The notes beneath the pieces were generated by a model. That model worked only from the letters and a program-made list of their open reading frames with translations, ran no database searches and was not told the origin of the DNA. The position numbers and the translations under genes were made by a program. From Sepiola atlantica (lineage: Eukaryota; Mollusca; Cephalopoda; Sepiida; Sepiolidae), in the NCBI GenBank assembly GCA_963556195.1, contig OY744531.1, forward strand, positions 50,335,700 to 50,399,699: 64,000 nt of DNA, in the 5' to 3' direction. Positions 52,010 to 62,279 of the stretch are shown here, one piece after another. Within the stretch, counting starts at the first letter, position 1. Each line of letters opens with the position of its first letter.

Positions 52010-52915
52010 TTTTGTTGGAGAAAAACTAATGAGTTTAGTTTTAGATTTTGGAAAGAGTTTTTGTAAATCGTTTGTAGATTGTTGTTGGCGACTTGGTCAA
52101 ACCGAGCAGAATTATGCTGTGAAAGGGAGATCAAGTGAATATCAGATGCAATGAGAAAAAGATTACATCGTATGGAGTTCAATACGAGGTGGGTGCATGA
52201 CACTAGTTTATACATCTGACGAGGAGCCAGGTACGAGTACGTGTTCCCTGCCTAAGCATGGCACATGCAGTCCTGCGTTCTATGGAACCCATCCCTTAGA
52301 ATTTGTTCTCTAAAAATACTCTTAGCTAGTGGAATAAATGAGTCCTAATCCCGCTTTATATTTTTGGTACTACAGAGCCTTCAAAGATGCACACTTCCCA
52401 TATTTATTTTTCCTTGGCCAGCCCTAAATGTTGTTTTTATCTTGGAGGACACCATCCATTCCCATATTCCCTCCCGATCTGTTTAATTTTTGATGCCCCC
52501 TCTTAGCTCCCACTCCCATTTAGAGACTGCCCTGCTTGTTTTCGGTTTGACCCGGAAAACAGTGGGCGGTCTGACACTTAGTAGAGGGTTAGGAGGGCCT
52601 TACTAACCTACCCCATCAGCATTTTATTTTGTTCTCTATTTTTCATTATTTTTGGGTGTTTGTAGATTGTCCCACTCCCCATCATCACTCACGTATATTT
52701 ATTTTTGTAAATACAAACTCATTGAAACCATTGGGCATCTTTTAAGTAGGATTTAAGCCATAGAGTGAACGCGGTATCGTGATGATAGTGTCTAGTTTGG
52801 AGTAGGCAAAACATTTGTTGTCAAAGAATGACACTTGGCCCTCCCCCTTCAAAAAAAAAATAGGATGTCATGGCTAAGCCAAATGAAATTGTTAACAAAT
52901 TTTATTTATCTAAAT
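52010..52915. other. No recognisable feature
   Basis: Moderately GC-richer than its surroundings around 52400-52620. No motif recognised. Confidence 0.35.
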
Positions 52916-52921
52916 AAAATG

Positions 52922-52958
52922 ACCTTTTGGCTAAGATCATGGTGTAGTATCTGTTCTT
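52922..52958 (+). repeat. U2 snRNA 5' segment heading a LINE
   Basis: ACCTTTTGGCTAAGATCATG then GTGTAGTATCTGTTCTTA matches U2 nucleotides ~12-49 with about two changes, and extends four bases further into U2 (CTTA) than the other copies. It lies 330 bases upstream of the first LINE coding sequence in the same orientation. Confidence 0.8.
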
Positions 52959-53290
52959 ACTTCGATCTTGGCAGGTCACTCTTAGCCAATCATTTGTGAT
53001 TGCTTAAGAGGAGTACAGGCCAAGTGTAAAGCTAAATCCTTTTCCTCTGGGGACTCTCTCTGCTCCCCCCCCCGCCTCTTCGAACATGAAACTTCTGGTA
53101 AAAGACCATCCCAGTCTAATGCAGTTAACAGTGAAGTGTGAAGGTAGGGTCCCTCTTTATGTTCATCCCCCTTTTCATTGGGCACTTAAGATAACCCTTA
53201 CTCTGAACAGCTGACAGGCAGTCTATGCCTAGCTTGCGGCGTCCTCATTCCCGAGGACTTCAGTCCTGTGTTTGACACTGACTAGATACA

Positions 53291-54000
53291 ATGATCATGG
53301 CCTTGTATCTAGCTAGTTGGAATGTGAGGGGCATGAGATCCCAAAACAGAGCTGCTCGCATGCTGAGGGAACTGGTGGCTTTTAAGATAGATATTGTTAC
53401 GATTCAGTAGATCCACTTCAGTCCGTATGGGGATTGTCATGTACTGACTAATGACTTTGATGTCTTCTCAGTATATGATGATATCCATAGTCGTGGTATC
53501 TCTTTGCTAGTGAGATGCACCCTTTCTGCGATGGTTAGCGTTGTACATACAAATGCGGAAGGATAGCTGGTCGTATTCGATGTAGCCATTGAAAACGATA
53601 AGTTTTGGATCATTGTGGTTCATGCACCCAATTCTACTGGCGAGAGGGTTTCCTTTTTTCGGTGGTTAAAGGGGTTCCTGACAGGTCCAGAGCAGGTGGT
53701 TTTAATGAGGGATGGAATGCAATCCTTGATCCCAAGATAGATAAAGTCGGGAGGATTAGCAGGCCAGATAGGTATGACAACAGTCTGTCTGACCTGATGG
53801 CTTCATGCGATCTTGTTGACAGATTTCGTCTGGATTACCCAGAGCGGGAGATGTGGACATTATCTAGTAGTGTGCCTTACATTTCAAGTACAGACTTGTA
53901 AATTAGAAGAGCGGACATAGATTGTCTATCTTTTCCCACATTCAACCCATGAGGTCATTCAGACCATAAACTATTTATGGCCCGTTTGGATTTATGTGAA
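53291..54000 (+). pseudogene. LINE endonuclease domain (ORF2 N terminus)
   Basis: An ATG at 53291 starts MIMALYLASWNVRGMRSQNR. S-W-N-V-R-G-M is motif I of the APE-like endonuclease, which nicks target DNA. The glutamate that should follow TIQ (53405-53410) is replaced by a TAG stop. Later come WIIVVHAPNSTGERVSFFRW and, after a frameshift near 53690, GGFNEGWNAILDPKID (a degenerate G-D-F-N block) and finally SDHKLF near 53960, the catalytic S-D-H motif. Stops and shifts inactivate it. Confidence 0.8.
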
Positions 54001-54347
54001 ATAGCCTAAATTAGCCGGATACTGGAAGCTGAATACCTCCTTACTGGAGATACGCGACTTTAAGGAGAAGGTGATATTAATTCTTCACCGGGCTCTAGTG
54101 GAGGCAGTAATTAGTAGTAAATGGTGAGTTAGTACTAAGGCTAAGGTTAGGCACTTTTCCGTCAAATACAGCCAACTCCTCACTCTAGACAGGGCTAGGG
54201 CGAAAAAGCGATTAGATGATAGGCTGACCTGGGTGGTGGCTGGAGGGGATCCCCTCGATATAGCACTGACTAAGGCGGTCCTTAATCACTCAATCACTTA
54301 GCGAGCGATATGAAGGTCAGGTAGAAAGGGCTAGGTTAAAGAAAGTT

Positions 54348-54765
54348 TTGAATGAAGCCGTGAACGTTGACAGGTACATTCAGAAAGTCAAAAATATGGA
54401 AGTATGTATCCTCGTATCGTCTTGTGAGATTTGCGAGGGGTTCCGTGAGCATTTGAAAGAATGCTTCACCCAACTGCCCAGACTCCGCAGCCAGGAGTTT
54501 GATAGCTATTTAGCCGACTCGACCCGCCTTCTAGCAACTCAAGCAGCTGGCTGTGATGGCATGGTTACGGAGTGCAAGATCATTACTGCGTTGAAGCAGG
54601 TTTGCTATAATAAATCTCCAGGACTTGATGATTTGCTTTATGAATTCTACTTGAAGCTGTCGCCCATGATGGTACCTATTCTGAAGGATGTGTTCAACCA
54701 TTAGTTTACTCAGGAATCCATCCATAGACAGGTTACCAAAGGAGTAATCACATTGCTGAATTTTT
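54348..54765 (+). pseudogene. LINE linker and RT N-terminal blocks
   Basis: The open frame contains LRSQEFDSYLADSTRLLATQ and AAGCDGMVTECKIITALKQV then NKSPGLDDLLYEFYLKL, the K-S-P-G-x-D-G-x-x-x-E-F-Y block (RT motif 0/1) typical of the L1/Tx1 lineage. After a stop at 54702, IHRQVTKGVITLLN matches the next RT block. Homology then ends, and no catalytic motif remains. Confidence 0.8.
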
Positions 54766-54998
54766 GAAGGTGGGCATTTCTTAGTTCTTTTATGAACAAA
54801 ACAAGCAATAAGTAAACACAAACGTGAGATATATTAAAAACAGAAAAAAATATAAGTTTGTCACTTTGCGTTACTTAACCAATGAAATCCCTGCCTTTGT
54901 TACAGATAGAAATTGCAAATGGAAATTGCAAAGGGAACTTCTACCATTGCTAACCAGTAGAGTGTTACAACTGTCGACCAAGGGAATAGTCTATTAGT

Positions 54999-55345
54999 CA
55001 TGTGTACACAGTGTGATGATGTATGGAAGTAAAACCTGGCCAATGAGTGTTGAGGATATGCGATGTATGGAAAGAAATGATACAATAGATGTATAATGTG
55101 AGTCTTAAAGACAGTTTTAGATCTGATTAACTCAGAGAAAAATTAAATCTGGACAGTATAGGAAGATGTGTGCAGAGATTTCAATGGTGTGGTGACGTTT
55201 AAAGAATAAATGAGAGTTCTTGGGTTAGTAGATGTAGAACAGTTGAGGTAGAATGTTCAGTTCACAGGAGAAAGTTAAAGAAAACATGTGAGGGAGTAAT
55301 AAGAATGTACTAGGGGAAAGAGGGAAAAATGGCCAGGGATAGATA
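54999..55345 (+). pseudogene. LINE RT C-terminal fragment
   Basis: The translation across frames is MMYGSKTWPMSVEDMRCMER, then CNVSLKDSFRSD-like, KLNLDSIGRCVQRFQWCGDV then NESSWVSRCRTVEVECSVHR. It is the same family as 8540-10045 and, inverted, 22820-23110: the C-terminal tail after the RT domain. Stops are scattered. The coding reading breaks at ~55345 by an insertion. Confidence 0.8.
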
Positions 55346-55367
55346 AATTTAAAAATCAGGGCATCTT

Positions 55368-55806
55368 TTACGAGACTCAGCAGAGTCAAAACGCTAAAAA
55401 AACAAATATACAACAAATAAAAGTAACTGTAAGCTGTAAAAGTTAGTTTCAAACTTGCATGTGCTATTTGTTTGTATTTTAAACCTGTTTGAAGTGCTAT
55501 TTATTAGAAATTTAAGTTCGACAGACGTTCATCGAAGAAATCAAAATGGCCGCTCTATGTAATAATATCGAGTGACTGGCCGCCATTTTTCTTTGAGAAA
55601 GTAGATGTTTTAAAAAACAAGAAATTTTTTTTTAACATCTAATAAAAAGCCATTTATACTACGTAAAAATACAAACAAATTACATAGGTAAGTAGAAAAA
55701 TGTCTATTCTAGACATAAGTCAACTTTACTTGTTGCAAATTTATGTTTTTAAACTCTTTCTCGTTCTTTTTTTGGACCCCGTTCGCGCCTCTGCTGAGCG
55801 TCGTAA
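55368..55806. mobile_element. MITE-like insertion with 18-bp terminal inverted repeats
   Basis: TTACGAGACTCAGCAGAG at 55368-55385 and, inverted, TTACGACGCTCAGCAGAG from 55806 match at 16 of 18 positions. Two nested inverted pairs lie inside: ATTTGTTTGTATTTT at 55468 with AAAATACAAACAAAT at 55666, and AAAATGGCCG with a GGCCGCCATTTT block near 55543-55588. At 439 bp with no coding sequence it looks like a MITE. It separates a LINE coding tail from that LINE's 3' end. No clean target duplication was found. Confidence 0.65.
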
Positions 55807-55814
55807 CATATACC

Positions 55815-55905
55815 CGAAAATCAATTTCTAAAAGCCGTCCAATGCATGGCAGCATGTAAACCGGTTGTTAAACCGAGTATAATGATGATGATGATTTAAA
55901 ATCGC
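55815..55905 (+). repeat. LINE 3' end with GATGATGATG tail
   Basis: AAAAGCCGTCCAATGCATGG, CAGCATGTAAACCGGTTGTT, AAACCGAGTATAATGATGAT is the 3' terminal sequence of the LINE at 54999-55345 (compare 9985-10045), ending in a short (GAT)n. Confidence 0.75.
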
Positions 55906-56225
55906 CGGTTAGATTTTTATTCAGAACTTTTGCTTGATTTACATTTCGTTTTAAGAGTTACATTCAAACACTTATGTTGCATAAGCTATTCAGAATGAAA
56001 TTCCTATATTTATACATCAAATCCAGTCCTCAATTATTTACATATTTACTTTTTTTCTTATGTTGCAGGAATTTTGAGATGAGGATTGATAATTTTTATT
56101 ATTTGGACTACTGTTCTTATCTTGGATATTATTTTCGCAACACATTGGCCGATGTAACCGCCAACATTCTTCAGGTAGTCTTGTCGAACTCGGGAATCTG
56201 TACAGAATTTTGAACGGAAATCTGT

Positions 56226-56530
56226 ATTTAATCCACTGGACCCATGGCGCAATGGATATAAGTGCTAAGTAATAATCAGTTGTAAGTGACAGTCTTCTGG
56301 AAGATGAAGGTTCAATCCTCTGTACGAGCAATACTAAGAATACAATTACGAATTACTTAAGACTTCTACACGGTCATGGCTGAAAGAATCAAGAGCAAGC
56401 TAAAGGTTTAGTTCGAAATTCCCGAGTTTGAAAAGACGCACCTGAAGAATGTCAGAGGTCACATCGGCCGAAATGTTGGGAGAATAACATCCAATATGAG
56501 AACAATAGTCCGAATAATGCAAATAATACA
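56226..56530 (+). mobile_element. tRNA-derived SINE, full reference copy
   Basis: The head has an A box CCATGGCGCAATGGATATAA (56242-56261) and a B box GAAGGTTCAATCCTCTG (~56306-56322) at tRNA spacing. The body carries AAGAATACAATTACG and CACGGTCATGGCTGAAAGAA. The tail carries AAGACGCACCTGAAGAATGT, ATCGGCCGAAATGTTGGGAG and ACAATAGTCCGAATAATGCA, ending AATAATACAAATT. At ~305 bp it is the most complete copy here and the template for interpreting the partial copies at 8160, 11398, 32036 and 63816. Confidence 0.82.
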
Positions 56531-56539
56531 AATTTACTT

Positions 56540-57389
56540 TTTTGTTTGCAAAATTTATGAGGAAAACTTATATAAATTCTAATAATCATTCCCTTCAGAC
56601 AGAAAAGCTATGGACGATAGAATAAGACTAGCAGAAAATAAAAACATTACTTTCATTAAAATTGTACAAAGATAGTTTCGATTTTTACTATTGTTGTATT
56701 CTTTACTCTTTTGTTTCATTTTACTTCAGTCGAAGTTCTCAGAAATCTAGGGCTAACGCTTGATCTCTATATGAGATACATAGATATTTGAGTGTTCCAT
56801 TAAAGTTCTCCTCTACCACTCAAACGCCGAGACAGTAAAGAAGTTAAGAACACCAATTTTTCTCTCCCCAATTGACCAGTTAACTATGTCATAGAATATC
56901 TTTATTGTGGTCTCTTGGTCTTCCCGGATTCCAGAATAATAATTAATCTAGTCTGATGGAGTATCCAGCTAAGTGCTGTTACTTGAGGTAACATCACTAG
57001 GAGAAGGTGCACCATTCCTCGTATAATCTAGTGTGGGGTAGCTATACAAAGGGGATCTTATTTGGGCCTCGAATACTATGTTATTTTGAATATTTAGTCA
57101 GAGTTTATTTGTACAGTGAAGTATCCTCATGCCAGGTTGTCCTGACAAACCCCTCTACAGAGAGACCATAGACACTTGAGGATAGTGTCTAGTAGGCATT
57201 CAAGTTTTCTCTTTACTATAATGGATACTTCGTGTGTGTTGTAAGGTTTTTATAGAGTGGAAAGAACAACCGACACATTAGTATAAGGAAGAAAGAAAGG
57301 TGTATTGCAATAGAGAGTACAATAATAGAGAGAAAGACATTAGTAAAATATTACTAATGTCAGAAGTAAGACACTTGCCGGCTCTGTGT

Positions 57390-57390
<1 letters not shown>
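56540..57390. other. No recognisable feature
   Basis: AT-rich. No motif-bearing frame. Confidence 0.4.

Positions 57391-57392
<2 letters not shown>

Positions 57393-57440
<48 letters not shown>
57393..57440. repeat. (TA)n microsatellite at the left end of the Penelope-like element
   Basis: About 24 TA units ending at 57440. The inverted repeat begins at 57441. Confidence 0.95.
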
Positions 57441-57444
<4 letters not shown>

Positions 57445-57507
57445 TTAAAAATAATACGCGGAAATCTCTCTAAGGCCCTTTCGATTATCATCTCGCCAGG
57501 AGAAAAT
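57441..57507. repeat. PLE left terminal inverted repeat
   Basis: It begins ACATTTAAAAATAATACGCG. Its reverse complement is found at 59231-59297 with ~4 mismatches. In this copy the hammerhead-like core word reads CTGGCGAG on the minus strand instead of CTGACGAG. Confidence 0.92.
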
Positions 57508-57528
57508 ACTTGTAAGAACGAGATCAAG

Positions 57529-58353
57529 ATGCAGAAGCGTCTTCTTTTTTTATTTAAAAAGAAGGTTTTTTCGAAGGAGGTCTATGATAGGATCAGACCC
57601 TCTGGGTCATTGCGACCTAGATTATATGGTCTTCCTAAAATACACAAGGAGGGGGTGCCATTGAGATCTATATTATCTATGATAGGATACGCCCAACATT
57701 CTTTGGCTCAGTGGCTCCTCGGAATCCTGCAACCTGTGCATGATCTATACACTACGCACTGCATCCCTGATCCCTATCGGTTTACTGAAGTTCTACGTGG
57801 GTTAGATCCGGATTCTGAGACATCATTTATGTGCTTCTTTGATGTCTCTAGTCTCTTTACTAATGTACCTTTAGATGAGACTATAACTATTAGTGCCGAC
57901 GCTCTCTATGAAGGTTGCCTGACTGCCCCTTGTTTCCCTAGGGAGATCTTCATAGAATTGATACTTTTATGTACTAAATCAGTCGAGTTCAGCTTCGAGA
58001 ATATAATGTATAGTCAGGTTGATGGGGTCTCAGTGGGTAGTCCATTGGCACCCACTTTAGCTGATATCTTCGTCGGATATTACGAATCCGTTTTATTTAG
58101 GTTTGTAAAGATGCCCACTACTTATGTTAGATATGTGGATGACACTTTTGCGATGTTTTCTTCGCAGAGTGAAGCACTGGCATTCTTTCATAAATTAAAT
58201 TCTATTCATGAGGCTCTTAAGTTTACGATGGAAAGTGAGAAGGATAATTGTCTTCCCTTCTTGGATTTTCTTGTTGCACGTTCAAGGGGTGGCTTTCTCA
58301 CTTCCATCTACTTTTACTGGCCTGTACATAAACTGGCCTTCTTTTGTGCTTAA
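57529..58353 (+). pseudogene. PLE reverse transcriptase
   Basis: The 274-codon frame holds the PLE-type RT in order: GSLRPRLYGLPKIHKEGVPL then RSILS (motif upstream of A), FMCFFDVSSLFTNVPLDETI (motif A with catalytic Asp), VDGVSVGSPLAPTLADIFV (motif B), and TYVRYVDDTFAMF (motif C, Y-V-D-D). ESEKDNCLPFLDFLVAR continues the thumb-side conserved block. The reading frame is lost near 58310 where a few codons of the conserved I-Y-R-K-P-T region seem deleted, and it resumes in the frame starting at 58208. The ATG at 57529 lies only ~20 bases inside the inverted repeat, so the original N terminus is missing. Confidence 0.93.
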
Positions 58354-59074
58354 GTCTAGAAAGGTAGGCTTAATTTACACTTTGGTGCATAGAGCCCTCG
58401 TGATTTGTTTTCCAAGTAGATTAGAGTGTGAACTTAATATGATCAGGGATATATTCATTGATAATGGTTATCCCAAGAACCTTATAAATGATTGCATTAA
58501 TAAAAAAGTTGTTGACTTTAAATCCCCCAAAATATTTGGGTCTGTAAAATGCCCCATTTATTTGAAATTACCTTGGATAGGGGGAAATAGTATTAAACTA
58601 GGTAAACAGATTGTTGATAGCATTAATAATTGTTTCTACTCTGTTTCCTTACGATTAGTTTATGCTACTAGACCTGCTTTTCCTTCCTTTTGCAAGGATA
58701 GTGTGCCCTATACAAATTATAGTAATATTGTATACCAATTTAAATGCCAATGTGATGCTGGCTATATAGGGCGCACTTCCTTGCATTTGCAGACCCGCAT
58801 AAACCAGCACATTCCATCAAAAATACGTCAGGGAAGGGTACGATCCTTGGGTTACCCCTCCTCTAATACTTTGGACTCTGCTATTGGCCAGCATTTGGTT
58901 GAAAACCCTAGCTGTGCCAGTAGCTATAAAGTAGACCGTTTTGAGGTCTTGCATCGAGCAGATTCCAAGAACCATTTGAAAATATTGGAGTATGTCTCTA
59001 TAGCTATGCGAAAACCTTCCTTGTGCCGGCAGAAGGAATTTTTTAGATCGCTTAATCTCTTTGGGGAACTTTGA
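58311..59074 (+). pseudogene. PLE linker and GIY-YIG endonuclease
   Basis: Open for ~250 codons after the frameshift to a TGA at 59072-59074. The linker runs FTGLYINWPSFVLKSRKVGL ... RPAFPSFCKD. The GIY-YIG domain follows: NIVYQFKCQCDAGYIGRTSL (first tyrosine-containing motif and Y-I-G), then HLQTRINQHIP with the catalytic arginine, SAIGQHLVE, and HLKILEYVSIAMRKPSL with the catalytic glutamate. All key nuclease residues are visible. The nuclease nicks DNA to prime reverse transcription. Confidence 0.93.
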
Positions 59075-59230
59075 ACTCCCTCCCTCTTTTTTTCTCCCCT
59101 AACGCAGTGCCTTTTAATCGTTTTTTAAGTAAATCATTAAATTGACTTTTAATCGCTCTATTGTTAATTTAGGCACTTTCAAATCGCCATTTGCTCTTTC
59201 TTTCGACAATATTATTAATTAAAACTATCG

Positions 59231-59297
59231 ATTTTCTCCTGACGAGATGATAGTCGAAAGGGACTTAGAGAGATTTCCGCGTATCATTTTTAAATGT
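59231..59297 (+). repeat. PLE right terminal inverted repeat with hammerhead-like core
   Basis: In the sense strand it contains CTCCTGACGAGATGATAGTC then GAAAGGG. This is the hammerhead ribozyme core CUGANGA and GAAA on either side of a 3-bp stem II (GAU/GUC) capped by GAUA. I could not find convincing stems I and III or a cleavage triplet, so only the core is claimed. Hammerhead motifs are established in PLE terminal repeats of other animals. Confidence 0.7.
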
Positions 59298-59322
59298 ATT
59301 TATAAGTTTTGTACCTCAAAAC

Positions 59323-59325
<3 letters not shown>

Positions 59326-59382
<57 letters not shown>
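59326..59382. repeat. (TA)n microsatellite at the right of the PLE
   Basis: About 28 TA units, ~28 bases beyond the right inverted repeat. Confidence 0.95.
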
Positions 59383-59385
<3 letters not shown>

Positions 59386-59389
59386 TAAG

Positions 59390-60365
59390 TTCATATAAGA
59401 AAAAGGGGGTGTAGGATATTCCATTACAATACTGTCTGTGTTAGTTAGTCGGACTTCTTAACCTATTTATGGTGACTTTTACACTCATGCCACCACTTAG
59501 GGGCAAACCGGTATTCTCCTGGGGTCACTAATGTGTTTCATATAAATGACCTTTACTCTTTACTTTTGTATTTGTTATCGAATCGACACGATATAGTAAA
59601 CAAGCCGGACATTTTAATTAATTATTAATCGATTAAAAACAATCTGCCTCTATTTACTATGTGATTGTTCGAAATTCGAACGTGATTTTGAAGCCTTTAA
59701 AGTGTTGATTAGAATGTGATTTCAGGCCTGAATGAAATTTTAAAGACGTAAAGGTCAAGTATTATGGTTCATTTATGCTCCTAAAACAAAGGAGAAACCA
59801 AGAATGTTTTTTGTTGCACGTGCCTCTGTCGTATCACAGAACCGAGAAGGCCATTTCGCTGTTCTGAGTCTTTGATTCGAAAACAAATAAAACTTGGAAT
59901 CTGTCATGTGATTTATTCTCCTGCTGCGAGTGGAATTTAAATCTATTTTTAGAAGATATCGAAGATGCTTGAGCTGAGAAATGATTTTTTTGTTTTTGCA
60001 AAAGAATATTTGTCGGCATTTGTATGAACATTTTCACCTTCCTGTCTTGGAGAAGAGAGCGAAAACGAAATGGATGCAAATCGAAAAAGTAAACAAAGAA
60101 AAGAGGATCAAAAAATAATGGTATTATTATTCGGCATTTCGCTGCTGTGGAATTTAGTTGACTGGAAACTGCTGCTTCAGTGAAGAATAAAGTCGTCTGT
60201 TCATGTGTTTATGTGGATTTACGTTTTCAGATATTCCGTTTATGCCACCTCCTTTATATTCTACACAATCGGATAAATGGATATTTTATGTTAATCGTAT
60301 AAATTCATGATAGCTTTTTATCAATACCTAGGGAGAAAAAGATAGGTAGAGAGAGAAAGTGATAC
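59390..60365. other. No recognisable feature
   Basis: AT-rich. The 81-codon minus frame at 60079-59834 has no motif. Confidence 0.4.
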
Positions 60366-60368
60366 ACC

Positions 60369-60370
<2 letters not shown>

Positions 60371-60427
<57 letters not shown>
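60371..60427. repeat. (TA)n microsatellite
   Basis: About 28 TA units. Confidence 0.95.
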
Positions 60428-60430
<3 letters not shown>

Positions 60431-60503
60431 CTTATCTTTCTATTTTTGTTGGAGATGGGGCATCCTACCGGATGCCAGACATTCACCGGTTATTTCAGAC
60501 ACT

Positions 60504-60740
60504 TCAGCCTAGAGATCGTTTTAAGATTCTTACCGTCCCTTTAAGTGCAGTTGTTTGTATTTCTCTTGCACTCGGTTCACCGGGTATACTCGCCAGATAG
60601 CTCTTGAAATTCTTCTTCATTAGTCCTGTTGCTCCTATAATTACCGGTATGATGGAGATTTTCCTAAGATTCCAGTTTCTTTTCATGTCGTACATAAGAC
60701 CTTGGTATGTCGTAATCTTTTCCCTTTCTGGTCTGTTCAA
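60504..60740 (-). pseudogene. LINE fragment with IPVIIGATG motif
   Basis: The 78-codon minus frame reads EREKITTYQGLMYDMKRNWN then LRKISIIPVIIGATGLMKKN and IQTTALKGTVRILKRSLG. It is the same block as 10265-10570 (IPIIVGVLG), found at the end of some non-LTR RT polyproteins. It is open throughout, but the upstream RT is absent. Confidence 0.7.
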
Positions 60741-61142
60741 TCCTGCATCATTATATCTATAATGTGTGTGTGTATGTATTTTCTAATCCGATTCTAAATA
60801 AAGAGTACACACAATAGTACCCGAGTCGGTTACAGCTATTTCCAGACGATATTTATTTTCAGTTATACAATATAACACGAAAGTTGTTCAAACAGTGTCT
60901 TTCTTCAAATCGAGATTTCTTTAAGCATCTTCAATTGTACACAGAAAAAAACAATAATAATATCAAAAAAATGATTATCTTAGACCAAAGTAAAACAACA
61001 ACTACAAGTGTACATCCAATGTTAAATACATCGGTACAATGTGAAATTATATCCACATCACAGTGCATATTATGTAATCCAGGAAAGATACGAGGTGGAA
61101 AAGTGGTTCGTAATGCAAGTAATCGTTCTGGGCAAAGTGATG

Positions 61143-61146
<4 letters not shown>

Positions 61147-61180
<34 letters not shown>
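61147..61180. repeat. (TA)n microsatellite
   Basis: About 17 TA units directly left of the fold-back at 61180. Confidence 0.95.
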
Positions 61181-61182
<2 letters not shown>

Positions 61183-61440
61183 CAGTATGAATTTTATACA
61201 AACATTTTAGCTACATATATGCAGACAGATTTCGGCTATAGCCTTTTTCAATGAGGTGCCCCATCAAACCAATCTATGCACATATGCAGCCAAAATATCT
61301 GTATGAATAAAATAAATTAAATATAAATAAGATTTATACTGATATATAGCTCTACTTTTTATTGAGCACTATTACATAAACAGTAGATTTATAGGATTAA
61401 CCCCTATGAACATAATAATTTTAAGGACTCTGATTAGTGT
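61180..61440. repeat. Fold-back of the 46085-46290 repeat family
   Basis: TACAAACATTTTAGCTACAT near 61198 and, inverted, the word ending near 61305 (GCATATGCAGCCAAAATATC view) form a short fold-back. The right arm then continues to ~61440 as the reverse complement of 46120-46290. Half of one copy is therefore joined to an inverted second copy. Confidence 0.65.
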
Positions 61441-61750
61441 TTGGTAACACGAAACATATATATATATATCTATGTATATTAAAAACATATTTATTTATTA
61501 AAATAATTATTAAGCTCTGTAAAGTCGAGCACTTTGAGAGAGATTCAATTAAAGATTCAAATTTAACTACGTTCTGAGTCCTCTCCCTTTACGTAGATAG
61601 TAACACTGTCTGCGCCTCATTACTTATGTTGGACCGGCGGTACGGTTACGTCATCCCTACTAACGAGAGTTTGATAACACAAAACATATATATGTCTATG
61701 GATATTAAATAATATTTATTTATTAAAATAATTATATATATATATATATA
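61440..61750 (+). repeat. Tandem SINE-tail modules
   Basis: TGTTTGGTAACACGAAACAT near 61439 and GTTTGATAACACAAAACATA near 61669 both continue into GTCTATG/ATCTATG then GATATTAAA/GTATATTAAA and AAATAATTAT. This is the tail of the 21340 SINE family, so two tails are arranged in direct order ~230 bases apart. Confidence 0.55.
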
Positions 61751-61986
61751 GCCATCCACACACACACTGACTCGCTGTATCACAGCCCTTCAGTGTGGCT
61801 ATAAAAGCTAGGAGAGGGCACAATCTTAGACACTAATCACCATTAATTCAAGCAAACACTCCCTCTGTTTACAAAGGGAGGGCTGTCTCAAACGAATGTA
61901 GATAGTCGCCAAGACTTTGATATGGAATAATGAGAAAGCATAACGGGAAAGTATGGTTATTGCATATTATAAAACAATTCTTTAAA

Positions 61987-61990
<4 letters not shown>

Positions 61991-62034
<44 letters not shown>
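61991..62034. repeat. (TA)n microsatellite
   Basis: About 22 TA units. Confidence 0.95.
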
Positions 62035-62041
<7 letters not shown>

Positions 62042-62111
62042 TCTTATACTTTTAGAGTACTCAATATATTCGATTATACATATATATATAAATGTATCTA
62101 TATTATATATA

Positions 62112-62279
62112 TTAATACATCATCTCACAACAGTTACTTTGTGCTCTTTCAATTATCATGCGATACTGATTTAGTTGGATGGTTTTTACCTTCCAAAGAT
62201 AATCGTTAGACCATAAAAACACTCAGCAAGGTCAGTCTCAGATTGCAATAGCAGAAAACAGATGTTGTGAGATGATGTC

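Larger units (their letters stand above)
52959..54770 (+). mobile_element. Tx1/L1-like non-LTR retrotransposon, 3'-truncated
   Basis: A 5' UTR-like segment (52959-53290) leads into an apurinic-endonuclease-type domain and the beginning of a reverse transcriptase. Homology stops at ~54770, before the RT catalytic YxDD. Loss of the 3' part is unusual, because target-primed insertion normally loses the 5' end. This points to later deletion or breakage. Confidence 0.75.
57441..59297 (+). mobile_element. Penelope-like retroelement (PLE) with inverted terminal repeats
   Basis: The coding region for RT plus GIY-YIG endonuclease lies between 57441-57507 and 59231-59297. These are 67-bp inverted repeats differing at about four positions. 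PLEs are a separate class of eukaryotic retroelement that prime from a nick made by their GIY-YIG nuclease, and often carry terminal repeats in direct or inverted order. (TA)n runs lie outside both ends. The element is 5'-truncated in coding terms (about 480 codons of a usual ~800) and has one frameshift, so it is probably not autonomous, yet it is the best-preserved coding element in the window. Confidence 0.9.

Noticed and set aside
59231..59297. A complete, active hammerhead ribozyme
   Set aside because: The core and stem II are visible, but I could not find matching stem I and stem III strands or a cleavage triplet in the repeat.
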